64,000 nucleotides of DNA from Bacillota bacterium (GTDB taxonomy: Bacteria > Bacillota > Clostridia > Lachnospirales > Lachnospiraceae): assembly GCA_023441965.1 (NCBI GenBank), contig JAEZNB010000079.1, forward strand, positions 1 to 64,000, in the 5' to 3' direction. This document shows positions 25,972 to 34,584 of this stretch, one piece after another; the first letter of the stretch is position 1; every line of letters begins with the position of its first letter. Both the position numbers and the translations under genes were made by a program. The notes under the pieces were generated by a model. It had not been told where the DNA came from. It saw nothing but the letters and a program-made list of their open reading frames with translations, and did no database searches.

Positions 25972-28107
25972 ATGGAAAAGAGAATAGTAATTGTCGGTGC
26001 CGGTTACGCCGGTATCCTGGCAGCTAAGAAGTTAGCAAAAAAGCTAAAGAAACAGGAAGTGGATATCACTATTATCGATAAAAATCCATTTCATACCATG
26101 CTCACCGAGCTGCACGAGGTGGCTGCCAGCAGAGTAGATGAGGACAGTATCAAAATCAGTCTGAAGAAGGTGTTTGCAGGCCGTAAGGTCAACGTGAAGC
26201 TGGATACTGTTACGGGCATAGATTTTAATCAAAGGAAAGTTTTCGCCAGCCAGGAGACTTATGCATATGATTACCTGGTGCTGGCAGCAGGTTCTAAGCC
26301 CACATTCTTCGGCATCCCCGGAGCAGAAGAGTTTACGAAGAAGCTTTGGTCCTTTGATGATGCGGTGATCCTCCGTGAACATATTCATGATATGTTCCGT
26401 AAGGCTTCCCGTGAGCCCAAGGCCGAGGAGAGAAAGAGACTTCTGACCTTTTATGTGGTAGGAGCAGGCTTTACCGGTGTTGAGATGGTCGGTGAGCTGG
26501 CAGAATATGTACCGATTCTTTGTGAGAAATATGACATTAACCACGAAGAAGTCACCTTAGTGAATGTGGATGGCTTAAGCAGAGCAATCCCCAACCTGAC
26601 AGAGAAGCTCTCCGCTAAGGTAGCAAAGCGTCTGGAAAAAATGCGCGTGAAACTGGTACTGAATACCTTTGTATCCGCAGTCGGTGAGGATTTCATTGAC
26701 TTAAAGCAGAATGATAAGGTTACCCGCTATTCCTGCGGTACCGTAATCTGGGCAGCAGGTATACAAAGTGCGGATATTACTCAGGATGCAGGCAGTACGC
26801 TTGAGCTTCAGCGTGGCGGACGTATCCAGGTGGATACATATCTCCGCTCCGTTAAGGATGAGAGCGTATATGTAATCGGAGATAATATGTATTATATCGC
26901 TGAGGGAGATGAGCGTCCGGTTCCTCAGATGGTTGAGAACTGTGAGCAGAGTGCCGATACCTGTGCCCATAACATTACCGTAGCCATTACCGGTAAGGGT
27001 GAGATGGAGGTTTACAAGCCCAAGTTCCACGGTGTTATGGTCAGCATCGGTGGCCGTTATGCAGTATGCCACGTTGGTCTGCCGGGTCATTTCTTCAGCA
27101 TGCCTTCCTTCTTTGCGATGTTTGCCAAGCATTTTATTAATATCGTATATTTTGTCCAGGTACTGGGCTGGAATAAGATCTTCAGCTATATCAAGCATGA
27201 ATTCTTTACGATCCGTAACCGCAGAAGCTTTGTCGGTGGACATTTCTCTAACCGTACACCCAGCTTCCTGCTGGTAGCCTTAAGAGTCTGGCTCGGTGCG
27301 GTCTGGGTATTTGAAGGCGTTATGAAGATTGTTGAGGGTTGGTTCAAGTCACCGAAGCTGAATGAATTCTTTGGCTGGGCCAATGCCTTCTATGATAAGA
27401 TTCTGAATCCTTCCGCAGCAAATGCGGCTCCCGTAGACGGGGCTTCAGGTGCAACAGCAGCCGCTGCGGATGCAGCAGTGAGAGTGATGTCTTCCGTTGG
27501 CAATACCGCAGGCAAGCTGATTCATCTGGCTTCTGATGCAGTATCCGGAGCAACCGCTGCAGCAGCAGATGCGGTGGCAGGAGCAACAGCGGCAGCAGAT
27601 GCAGTGGCAGGAGCCACCGGCGCAGCAGATGCGGTAACCGGAGCAGTACAGTCCACCGGTACCGTTTTACTGAATTTTGATTTCCTCGGTCTGTTCAGAA
27701 CGATTTTCGTATCCGGTAAGGATTTATCCGCTTCTAAGATCGGAGATTATGCCTTTAAGCTGGATATACCCTTAATGAACTGGTTCCTGGATAAGCTTGT
27801 ACTGCCCTATGATGGCATGCAGCTGTTCATGCAGTATTTTATCGTAATCGCAGAGATCTTAATCGGTCTTGCTCTTATGGGTGGTCTGTTCACGACTCCT
27901 GCAGCGGCCTTCTCTCTGGTATTGCAGTTCATGTTCGTATGTACGACCGGTCTGTATCTTGGAACCTTCTGGATGATATTTGCCGGAATCGCCGTATTGA
28001 TCGGCGCAGGAAGAACCTTCGGTCTTGACTATTATGTGATGCCGGGATTAAAGAAACTATGGAAGAAATTACCTTTTGTAAGAAAGTTGTATATCTATAA
28101 TGACTAA
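25972..28107 (+). CDS. ndh2: Type II NADH dehydrogenase fused to a DoxX-type membrane domain, with a putative flavinylated linker
   Basis: 711 residues. The N-terminal NDH-2 domain (about 1-425) oxidises NADH and reduces quinone. It has the FAD-binding IVIVGAGYAGILAA, the NADH-binding VVGAGFTGVEMVGELAEY (about 160-177) and VYVIGD. A DoxX-like domain of four helices follows (about 431-453, 616-640, 643-661, 665-683), with a Lys-rich C-terminus implying a cytosolic tail. Between helices 1 and 2 sits an Ala-rich linker containing DGASGAT (489-495), DAVSGAT (522-528), DAVAGAT (533-539 and 543-549). The first two match the ApbE flavinylation motif D-x-x-S-G-A-T. By the positive-inside rule the linker is extracytoplasmic, where the ApbE-like lipoprotein encoded downstream would act. 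NDH-2 and DoxX parts are seen; flavinylation is inferred. Confidence 0.88.
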   Translation: MEKRIVIVGAGYAGILAAKKLAKKLKKQEVDITIIDKNPFHTMLTELHEVAASRVDEDSIKISLKKVFAGRKVNVKLDTVTGIDFNQRKVFASQETYAYDYLVLAAGSKPTFFGIPGAEEFTKKLWSFDDAVILREHIHDMFRKASREPKAEERKRLLTFYVVGAGFTGVEMVGELAEYVPILCEKYDINHEEVTLVNVDGLSRAIPNLTEKLSAKVAKRLEKMRVKLVLNTFVSAVGEDFIDLKQNDKVTRYSCGTVIWAAGIQSADITQDAGSTLELQRGGRIQVDTYLRSVKDESVYVIGDNMYYIAEGDERPVPQMVENCEQSADTCAHNITVAITGKGEMEVYKPKFHGVMVSIGGRYAVCHVGLPGHFFSMPSFFAMFAKHFINIVYFVQVLGWNKIFSYIKHEFFTIRNRRSFVGGHFSNRTPSFLLVALRVWLGAVWVFEGVMKIVEGWFKSPKLNEFFGWANAFYDKILNPSAANAAPVDGASGATAAAADAAVRVMSSVGNTAGKLIHLASDAVSGATAAAADAVAGATAAADAVAGATGAADAVTGAVQSTGTVLLNFDFLGLFRTIFVSGKDLSASKIGDYAFKLDIPLMNWFLDKLVLPYDGMQLFMQYFIVIAEILIGLALMGGLFTTPAAAFSLVLQFMFVCTTGLYLGTFWMIFAGIAVLIGAGRTFGLDYYVMPGLKKLWKKLPFVRKLYIYND

Positions 28108-29074
28108 TATATTGAAGTTGGATGAAGACAACGGAATAAAGTATGAAGAGGCATTAGGACTTGTCAAAGCGGAATTGGAACATACCTTATCCAAATCACC
28201 ACTTATCATCCGTGAATACACAAAGCATCTGCTGACCTCCCAGGGAAAGTTCATCCGGGCAATCTCTGTGATTACAGCAGCGGAGGACGCTAACGGTATG
28301 GTCCCCCCGGATGCGATCCTGTTGGCAGCAGCGATAGAAATCGTGCACCTGGCTTCCCTGGTGCACGATGATATCATAGATAATGCTGACCTGCGCAGGG
28401 GCAATGTCACGCTTCAAAAGAAATATGGCAAAAGAACCGCAGTGATCTGCGGAGACTATCTCCTAAGCATAGCACTCCGCATGGCTGCGTCCTGTAAGCA
28501 TAAACGGGATTATCTTGATCTCGAGCTCCATGACTATGTCGGTAAGGTTTGCCTAGGTGAACTGAACCAGCATATCAACAACAATAATATCAATTTATCG
28601 ATTTATCAGTATTTTAAGATTATATCCGGTAAGACGGCAGCCCTGTTTGAGGCTTCCTTCCTGGCAGGTGCCATTACGGCAGGAGTCAGGGGGAAGGAGC
28701 TGAACCGCTACAGACAGCTGGGCTATGAGATTGGTATGATTTTTCAGCTGACCGATGACTGCATGGACTTTGAGAATACCCGGGCCGAGGCTGAGAAGCC
28801 GGTGCAATCGGATTATGAACAGGGTGTAATCACCCTGCCCCTCATTCATGCATTTGACCAATTGGATGCTTTCAAGGAGAAGGCAGTGAGAGAAGGGGTC
28901 AGCAGACAGGAGATCAACGAAGCGGTTGCCAAAACCGGTGGTTTGTCCTTCACACGGTTGGTTGTAAAGAAATATTACAATAAGGCCATGAAGCTGGTCG
29001 ATGCTCTGGAAGCATCGGATATCAAAAAGGAGAAGCTGACCTATATCCTAAAGAAAGCCTCCCGTCTTGCGTAG
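28100..29074 (+). CDS. dmkB: Polyprenyl diphosphate synthase (DmkB-like)
   Basis: 324 residues. Trans-isoprenyl diphosphate synthase that builds the polyprenyl tail of a quinone from IPP. Both Asp-rich motifs are present: HDDIIDNADLRRG (first DDxxD region) and LTDDCMDFEN (second). The lysine and GK motifs (RAISVITAAE, ISGKTAALFEASF) are in place. The start overlaps the ndh2-like gene by eight bases and its ribosome site is weak, so expression is probably coupled. Together with the UbiA enzyme downstream it would supply a dedicated demethylmenaquinone pool for the dehydrogenase, as proposed for dmkA/dmkB of Listeria. Confidence 0.88.
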   Translation: MTNILKLDEDNGIKYEEALGLVKAELEHTLSKSPLIIREYTKHLLTSQGKFIRAISVITAAEDANGMVPPDAILLAAAIEIVHLASLVHDDIIDNADLRRGNVTLQKKYGKRTAVICGDYLLSIALRMAASCKHKRDYLDLELHDYVGKVCLGELNQHINNNNINLSIYQYFKIISGKTAALFEASFLAGAITAGVRGKELNRYRQLGYEIGMIFQLTDDCMDFENTRAEAEKPVQSDYEQGVITLPLIHAFDQLDAFKEKAVREGVSRQEINEAVAKTGGLSFTRLVVKKYYNKAMKLVDALEASDIKKEKLTYILKKASRLA

Positions 29075-29129
29075 ACTTAATGGGAATCCTGTTTAATTTT
29101 AGAGGAAGTTTAATAGGAAGTGGGGATGG

Positions 29130-30038
29130 GTGGCCATGCTGGAAAGATTTCTAAGCTATATTGAGATAAGAACAAAGATTACCAGTACCTTTGCCTTCCT
29201 GATGACAGTTGCGTATTTACTGTATCAGAAACAGCAGATACGGTGGGGATTAACCCTTCTGTTTTTTGCGGCAATGTTCATATTTGACTTAACAACGACA
29301 GCGATCAACAACTATATTGATACGAAGAATAATCACCAGACCCTTCAATTTAAGAGAAGGACGGCCTTGCTCATCATCTATGTACTCTTTTTGCTGGGTG
29401 CCGGATTGGGCTTGTATCTGGCCTATCTCACCGATGTGGTAGTACTGCTGGCCGGAGGCTTGTGCTTCCTGTGCGGTGTGTTCTATACCTACGGACCGGT
29501 TCCGATCTCCAGGATGCCACTGGGAGAGGTCTTATCCGGGTTATTTTACGGATTATTGATACCCTTTATTCTTCTCTATATCAATATGCCGGCGGGGACC
29601 TACCTGACCCTCGACTTAAGCTGGCAGACAGTAAATATAAGTATCGAGGTAATCCCGGTCCTGACCTTATTGCTCCTCTCTGTGATACCTTTCTGTACGA
29701 CAGCCAATATCATGCTGGCGAACAATATATGTGATCTGGAGAAGGACATCGCTGTAAAACGTCATACCCTGCCTTACTATATCGGCAGAAATGCAATTTA
29801 TCTGTTCGCGGGCCTCTATTACCTGTGTTATCTGGCAGTAATCGCTATGGTAGCTACAGGGATGATTTCTCCGCTTTGCCTGCTGTCTTTGCTTACGATC
29901 CTTCCGGTTCAGAGGAATATTAAGACCTTCTTCGGGAAACAGGAGAAGGCAAGCACCTTTATGACAGCGATTATGAACTACATGCTGATCATGGGTTCCG
30001 TAATCCTGATGCTTTTCTTCAGCTCTTTGATTTTTTGA
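29130..30038 (+). CDS. dmkA: UbiA-family prenyltransferase (DmkA/MenA-like)
   Basis: 302 residues, eight or nine transmembrane helices. It attaches the polyprenyl chain to 1,4-dihydroxy-2-naphthoate or a similar ring at the membrane. The two Asp-rich motifs of the family appear as NNYIDTKNNHQT (about residue 63) and NNICDLEKDIAVKRHTLPYYIG (about 200). The start is GTG 29130 or ATG 29136, with AGGAAG upstream; neither is decisive. No genes for naphthoate synthesis are in the window, so the ring precursor must come from elsewhere. Confidence 0.86.
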   Translation: MAMLERFLSYIEIRTKITSTFAFLMTVAYLLYQKQQIRWGLTLLFFAAMFIFDLTTTAINNYIDTKNNHQTLQFKRRTALLIIYVLFLLGAGLGLYLAYLTDVVVLLAGGLCFLCGVFYTYGPVPISRMPLGEVLSGLFYGLLIPFILLYINMPAGTYLTLDLSWQTVNISIEVIPVLTLLLLSVIPFCTTANIMLANNICDLEKDIAVKRHTLPYYIGRNAIYLFAGLYYLCYLAVIAMVATGMISPLCLLSLLTILPVQRNIKTFFGKQEKASTFMTAIMNYMLIMGSVILMLFFSSLIF

Positions 30039-30086
30039 CGGCTGATTTGTTCAAAAATTAACAGATAAATTTGTAAATCAAGGGTT

Positions 30087-30124
30087 TATTCTTCCGGCTC
30101 AAAACCCGGCCGGGTTTGAATAAA
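30087..30124. promoter_or_regulatory. Palindrome upstream of the PplA-like gene
   Basis: AAACCCGGCCGGGTTT (30102-30117) is a perfect palindrome, and TTTATTC (30087-30093) also pairs with GAATAAA (30118-30124). It lies 44 bp before the lipoprotein gene and could be a regulator site or an RNA hairpin that insulates the very abundant lipoprotein mRNA. No T-run follows. Confidence 0.4.
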
Positions 30125-30167
30125 GATAACTAATCACTAACCTATTCATCAAAAGGAGAAAGAAAGA

Positions 30168-31265
30168 ATGAAAAAAATTATTGCCTTATTACTCAGCTTA
30201 ACACTGGTAATGTCAATGTTAGTTGCTTGTGGCAAGAAAGAAGCAACAGACAAGAAAGCAGACCCCACTGCAGCACCTACCTCAGCACCTGCAGCAGAGG
30301 ATAAAAAGGATAATACAGCAAACGATACCGCAGCACCTGCAGCTGCTAAGACCGGTCTTGCTGTAGTTACTTCTTTAACAAGCTCCAAGAATGCGACAGA
30401 GGATGCTGATGGTACAGCACAGATCGATTCCACAGTAGCAGCAGTATTGGTTGGTCAGGATGGCAAAATCTTAAAGTGCTCCATCGACGTAGCACAGACA
30501 AAGGTTAAGTTCTCTAAGGACGGCAAGCTCCTTACTGATTTAGCTACTGCTTTCCAGTCCAAGCAGGAGCTGAAGGAAGCTTATGGTATGAAGAAGGCTT
30601 CCGGTATCGGCAAAGAGTGGAATGAGCAGGCAGATGCATTTGAAGCATATGTAATCGGTAAGACCATTGATCAGGTAAAGGGCATCGCTCTGGGTGAAGA
30701 CGGCAAGGCTACTGAGGCTGATTTAACCTCTTCCGTAACAGTACATATCAATGAGTTCATTGAAGCCGTTGAGAAGGCTGTTGCAGGCGCACAGGATTTA
30801 GGTGCGAAGGAAGGCGATAAGCTGGGTCTTGCTATTGTAACCAACATTGCAAAGTCCAAGGATGCTACAGCAGAAGCTGCTGGCCTTGCACAGGCTTATT
30901 CCTATTATACAGCAACGACAGTAGCTGCTGATGGCAAGATCTCCAGCTGTATCATCGATGCTTCCCAGGGTAATGTGAACTTCGATGCTACCGGTGTGAT
31001 CACAACTGATTTAACAGTTGCTCCTCAGACCAAGCAGGAGCTGAAGGAAGCTTATAATATGAAGAAGGCTTCCGGTATCGGCAAGGAGTGGTACGAGCAG
31101 GCGAACGCATTTGCAGCTTATGTAACAGGCAAGACAGTAGCAGAGGTTGATGGAATCGCTATGACCGATGGCGTTCCCAGCGTAGCAGATTTAACCAGCT
31201 CCGTAACCGTACATGCAACTGACTTTGTTACTGCAATCGACAAGGCTGTAGCAACCGCAGAGTAA
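30168..31265 (+). CDS. pplA: PplA-like lipoprotein with two tandem putative FMN-carrying domains
   Basis: 365 residues. Lipoprotein signal with lipobox LVAC (Cys about 21), then an Ala/Pro/Thr linker (about 25-62), then two homologous domains 157 residues apart. Both contain a nearly identical QELKEAY..MKKASGIGKEW segment and end in ADLTSSVTVH. D185-T191 and D341-T347 (DLTSSVT) fit the D-x-x-S-x-x-T frame of ApbE flavinylation sites, as expected for PplA of Listeria, which carries two covalent FMNs and passes electrons to extracellular acceptors. Followed by its own terminator. AAAGGAGAAAG precedes the ATG. The assignment rests on domain layout and context. Confidence 0.78.
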   Translation: MKKIIALLLSLTLVMSMLVACGKKEATDKKADPTAAPTSAPAAEDKKDNTANDTAAPAAAKTGLAVVTSLTSSKNATEDADGTAQIDSTVAAVLVGQDGKILKCSIDVAQTKVKFSKDGKLLTDLATAFQSKQELKEAYGMKKASGIGKEWNEQADAFEAYVIGKTIDQVKGIALGEDGKATEADLTSSVTVHINEFIEAVEKAVAGAQDLGAKEGDKLGLAIVTNIAKSKDATAEAAGLAQAYSYYTATTVAADGKISSCIIDASQGNVNFDATGVITTDLTVAPQTKQELKEAYNMKKASGIGKEWYEQANAFAAYVTGKTVAEVDGIAMTDGVPSVADLTSSVTVHATDFVTAIDKAVATAE

Positions 31266-31304
31266 TACAAAAATAGGGTTTATCAGTATAAGTAACGAAA
31301 TTGG

Positions 31305-31337
31305 GGGGAGTATTGAATCATAATACTCCCCTTTTTA
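31305..31337 (+). terminator. Terminator after the PplA-like gene
   Basis: GGGGAGTATT (31305-31314) pairs perfectly with AATACTCCCC (31322-31331), followed by five T. Confidence 0.9.
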
Positions 31338-31397
31338 TCAGCAAAGGAAGAGGCGGGGCCTACTTTAACAGCCCGTACTCAAAATGAGGTAACGATT

Positions 31398-32456
31398 TTG
31401 AAAAGGAAACTAATATCCATATTATTGCTAATGGTAATGACAGCTACCATACTGGTCGGCTGCGGCAAGAAGGAAGCAGAGCTGAAGCGCTATGAGGCCA
31501 GCTTTTTGCAGCTGTTCGATACAGTAACTACAATTGTAGGCTATGCAAAAAGCAGTGAAGCGTTTGCTGATTTTGCCCAGGAGGTCCATGATCATCTGGA
31601 GCTTTATCATCAGCTGTATGATATCTATCAGGATTATGAGGGTATCAACAACATCAAGACGATCAATGACAATGCCGGTAAAGCGCCTGTTAAGGTGGAT
31701 CAGAGAATCATTGATCTGCTGGAGTATGCCCTGGCGGCAGAGGAGCTCACCGGGGGAGAAATCAATATCGCTTATGGAGCAGTCCTCAAGGTATGGCATG
31801 AATATCGTGAGGCAGGAGTGGATGACCCTGACAATGCCAAGCTGCCGCCAATGGAACTGCTACAGGAGAAGGTAAAGCATACAGATAAGAGTAAGCTGAT
31901 CATTGATCGGGAGGCCATGACCGTATATTTGGCGGATACCGAGATGAGCCTGGATGTCGGTGCCATAGCGAAGGGTTATGCAACAGAGCGGGTGGTACAG
32001 GAGATGATTGCCAAGGGCTATGATCATGCCATGCTCAGCGTCGGAGGAAATGTCCGCGCCATAGGCTCTAAGCCAGGAGATGAACCCTGGAAGGTGGGGG
32101 TACAAAACCCTGATCTGGAGAGTGAACAGACAAATCTTTATATATTAAATCTGAAAGACCTATCCCTGGTCACCAGTGGTGATTACCAGAGATATTATAC
32201 AGTGGATGGTGTTAAGTACCACCACATCATAGATCCGGATACCCTGATGCCATCAGACTACTTTACGGCTGTTTCCATTGTTACGGAGCACTCCGGCATG
32301 GCAGATGCCTTGTCCACCTCTGTCTATAATATGCCCTACGAGGAGGGACTGGCACTGGTTGAGAACCTGCCGGATACCGAAGCAATATGGATCCTGAAGG
32401 ATGGTGAGCATAGGTTCAGCTCCGGTTTTCAGGCCTACCTGGCCGGGAGAGAATAA
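31398..32456 (+). CDS. apbE: FAD:protein FMN transferase lipoprotein (ApbE/FmnB-like)
   Basis: 352 residues. It transfers FMN from FAD to a Thr/Ser in target proteins, outside the membrane. Signal with lipobox LVGC (Cys about 22). ApbE signatures are visible: FDTVTTIVGYA, DVGAIAKGYATERV, MLSVGGNVRAIG, HHIIDPDTLMPSDY and the metal-binding HSGMADALSTSVYNMP. The start is TTG 31398, with GAGGT about 8 bases upstream. Its local substrates are probably the PplA-like lipoprotein and, by inference, the linker of the NDH-2/DoxX protein. Confidence 0.92.
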   Translation: MKRKLISILLLMVMTATILVGCGKKEAELKRYEASFLQLFDTVTTIVGYAKSSEAFADFAQEVHDHLELYHQLYDIYQDYEGINNIKTINDNAGKAPVKVDQRIIDLLEYALAAEELTGGEINIAYGAVLKVWHEYREAGVDDPDNAKLPPMELLQEKVKHTDKSKLIIDREAMTVYLADTEMSLDVGAIAKGYATERVVQEMIAKGYDHAMLSVGGNVRAIGSKPGDEPWKVGVQNPDLESEQTNLYILNLKDLSLVTSGDYQRYYTVDGVKYHHIIDPDTLMPSDYFTAVSIVTEHSGMADALSTSVYNMPYEEGLALVENLPDTEAIWILKDGEHRFSSGFQAYLAGRE

Positions 32457-32556
32457 GGAAAGATCTGATGGGAAGCCTCGCTTGCACTGAATTATTTTTA
32501 CTTTTATGGAAATAATGTAGGAAGAAATATTCCAATGCATGCAAGGAGGAAAACCA

Positions 32557-33171
32557 ATGAAAGTAAAAGTAATCATAGCAATACTGCTTCTGTGCCCTTT
32601 TCTGCTGACAGGCTGCGGCAAGAATAACGGAGGAGGAAATGCGACCCCGACCCCTGCTAAGCTGGATGAGACAGGGACCACTCCTGCAGTTACAACCCCG
32701 CCAAATGCATCGCCGACGGAGGGACCGACAGATGGAGTTACCACAGCATCCATCGTCAACGATGAAGAGGCATTTTTAAATGCAATCAGTGCCAATGGAA
32801 CCTGGATCATATGTCTGTTAAATGATCTGACGCTCGCTCAGGAGATAACACTGGACGGGAATTTTACCAATGGTAAGAAGGATGATGCCGGTAAGGATAT
32901 CATACAGCGAAAGATAGCGCTGTATGCTCAGGATGAGAACCGTAATGTTACGGCACGCTATACCCTGACCGCTCCGAAGCTTACGATTAACAGTCCGGAG
33001 GCCAGCATTCAGCGAGGGACCTTCATGGGAGATCTCTATGTCAATGCTGAAAATTTTAAGCTGGTGGATGCAACAGTGGAGGGGAACATCTATTTTAAGG
33101 ATGCCCAGATACAGTCCACCTTCTCCATGGATGAAACCAGTAAGGTGAGCGGAACACAGGGACTACAATGA
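32557..33171 (+). CDS. Lipoprotein of unknown function at the end of the electron-transfer locus
   Basis: About 204 residues. ATG 32557 has AAGGAGGA 6 bases upstream; an in-frame ATG at 32539 lies before that site. Lipobox LTGC (Cys about 19), then a Pro/Thr linker to about residue 70, then a domain with strand-like repeats (LTINSPEASIQRGTFMGDLYVNA, FKLVDATVEGNIYFKDAQIQST) suggesting a short beta-helix. No flavinylation motif or heme site is visible. Its position between apbE and a terminator makes it a candidate accessory part of the extracellular pathway. I do not recognise a family. Confidence 0.8.
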   Translation: MKVKVIIAILLLCPFLLTGCGKNNGGGNATPTPAKLDETGTTPAVTTPPNASPTEGPTDGVTTASIVNDEEAFLNAISANGTWIICLLNDLTLAQEITLDGNFTNGKKDDAGKDIIQRKIALYAQDENRNVTARYTLTAPKLTINSPEASIQRGTFMGDLYVNAENFKLVDATVEGNIYFKDAQIQSTFSMDETSKVSGTQGLQ

Positions 33172-33187
33172 TAAGAAGATCGGTCAG

Positions 33188-33224
33188 ATCCCCGGGCACT
33201 TAAGTGACTCCCGGGGATTTTTTA
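33188..33224 (+). terminator. Terminator closing the electron-transfer locus
   Basis: ATCCCCGGG (33188-33196) pairs with CCCGGGGAT (33210-33218), followed by T. Confidence 0.9.
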
Positions 33225-33304
33225 TGGGAGGAGCTCCCGATATTGCTTTGAAGTAAGGGTGTTTTCTGTTATAATTCTTACATATCAGGAAAGGAAAACA
33301 TTTC

Positions 33305-33820
33305 ATGGATAATATAATACTAATCGGTATGCCCGGTGCGGGTAAAAGTACGGTCGGAGTCCTTTTGGCAAAGGCCTTGGGCATGAAATTCATTGATTCG
33401 GATCTGTTAATACAGGACAGGGAGAGAAAGCTCCTGAAGGATATCATTGCAGAGAGAGGTCTGGAGGGTTATCTTCAGGTGGAAAACCGGGTAAATCAGG
33501 AGATCTGTACAGAGCATTCCGTAATTGCCACAGGCGGTAGCGTGATTTACTGTCCGGAGGCGATGGAGCACCTGGGGAGGATCGGAACCATAGTCTATAT
33601 CCGTCTGAATTTTGATACCATTAAAGAGCGGCTGGGCAATATCAGACAAAGAGGAGTCGTATTAAAGGAGGGGCAAAATCTGAAATCCCTGTATGAGGAA
33701 CGGTGCCCCCTTTATGAGAAATATGCCCACCTGATTCTGGACGGGGAAGGCCTGTCCATGGAAGAAGTATTGGATCGGATGATCGGCCTGATCAGGCATA
33801 AAAAGGGTTACTTATGTTGA
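33305..33820 (+). CDS. aroK: Shikimate kinase
   Basis: 171 residues. Phosphorylates shikimate at O3 in aromatic amino-acid (and chorismate) synthesis. P-loop GMPGAGKSTVG at residues 7-17, substrate-binding DSDLLIQDRERK with the family Asp/Arg pattern, GGSVIYCPE (the GG motif) and an R-rich lid (LGNIRQRGVVL). Length is typical. It is the only shikimate-pathway gene here and stands alone between a terminator and the zinc-ribbon genes. Confidence 0.9.
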   Translation: MDNIILIGMPGAGKSTVGVLLAKALGMKFIDSDLLIQDRERKLLKDIIAERGLEGYLQVENRVNQEICTEHSVIATGGSVIYCPEAMEHLGRIGTIVYIRLNFDTIKERLGNIRQRGVVLKEGQNLKSLYEERCPLYEKYAHLILDGEGLSMEEVLDRMIGLIRHKKGYLC

Positions 33821-33875
33821 CATTTCACACATATCCTGTATAATAAAATTATAAAAAAGTTGGGAGGATAATAGG

Positions 33876-34559
33876 ATGGGATTTTGTAGTAACTGCGGTT
33901 CAGAAATGAAAGAAGGCAGCATGTTTTGCAGCAACTGCGGAGCCAAGGCAGCGGATGCCGGTCAGCAGGAAGTGAGTAATGCACAGGGTATGCCGAATTA
34001 TTCTTCGAATGGATATCCCGGTTATGCTCAGCAGGGGAACAAGCCCAATAATAATAAGATCATCGGTATGGCAGTAGTCGGTGTTGCGGTACTGGCTGTA
34101 GTATTTCTTCTGGTGAAGCTCTTTGGAGCCATCGGCACCTCCGGATATGAGACGCCAATCAAGTACATCTGTGAGGGTATGCAGAAGGGCAGCTATAAGA
34201 CCATGAAGAAGGCTTTCCCTGAGTATATTACGGACCAGCTTGATAGATACTTTGGCGATGACGCGGAAGACACTATGGATGAGCTGGTTGAGAGCCTGAA
34301 GGATGAGTATGGTAAGGGAGTAAAGATTACTTATAAGATCATTGATAAGGATAAGCTGGATAAGGATGATATCGAGGAACTGGAAGATGAAGTCAAGTAT
34401 AGGTATAATAAAAAGGTAAAAATAAAGGAAGCTTATGAGCTTGAGGTCAAGATGAAGGTCAAAGGCTCCGAGGGAAGCGACGAAGATGAGATGGATGTTA
34501 CGGTAATTAAGGTGGGCTCCAAATGGTACCTGTATGACGATTCTTTGATGGGCTTCTAG
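33876..34559 (+). CDS. Zinc-ribbon membrane protein with extracytoplasmic domain
   Basis: 227 residues. N-terminal zinc ribbon (CSNCGSEMKEGSMFCSNCG, two CxxC pairs), a Gln/Asn/Pro linker, one transmembrane helix (about residues 65-88), then an acidic and lysine-rich domain of about 130 residues resembling DUF4878/NTF2-like lipoprotein domains (KYICEGMQKGSYKTMKKAFPEYI; final VGSKWYLYDD). A common but uncharacterised Clostridia architecture. GGGAGGATAATAGG precedes the ATG. The next zinc-ribbon gene follows in 25 bp. Confidence 0.8.
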   Translation: MGFCSNCGSEMKEGSMFCSNCGAKAADAGQQEVSNAQGMPNYSSNGYPGYAQQGNKPNNNKIIGMAVVGVAVLAVVFLLVKLFGAIGTSGYETPIKYICEGMQKGSYKTMKKAFPEYITDQLDRYFGDDAEDTMDELVESLKDEYGKGVKITYKIIDKDKLDKDDIEELEDEVKYRYNKKVKIKEAYELEVKMKVKGSEGSDEDEMDVTVIKVGSKWYLYDDSLMGF

Positions 34560-34584
34560 TAATTGGGACTTGGGAGGATAAGGA

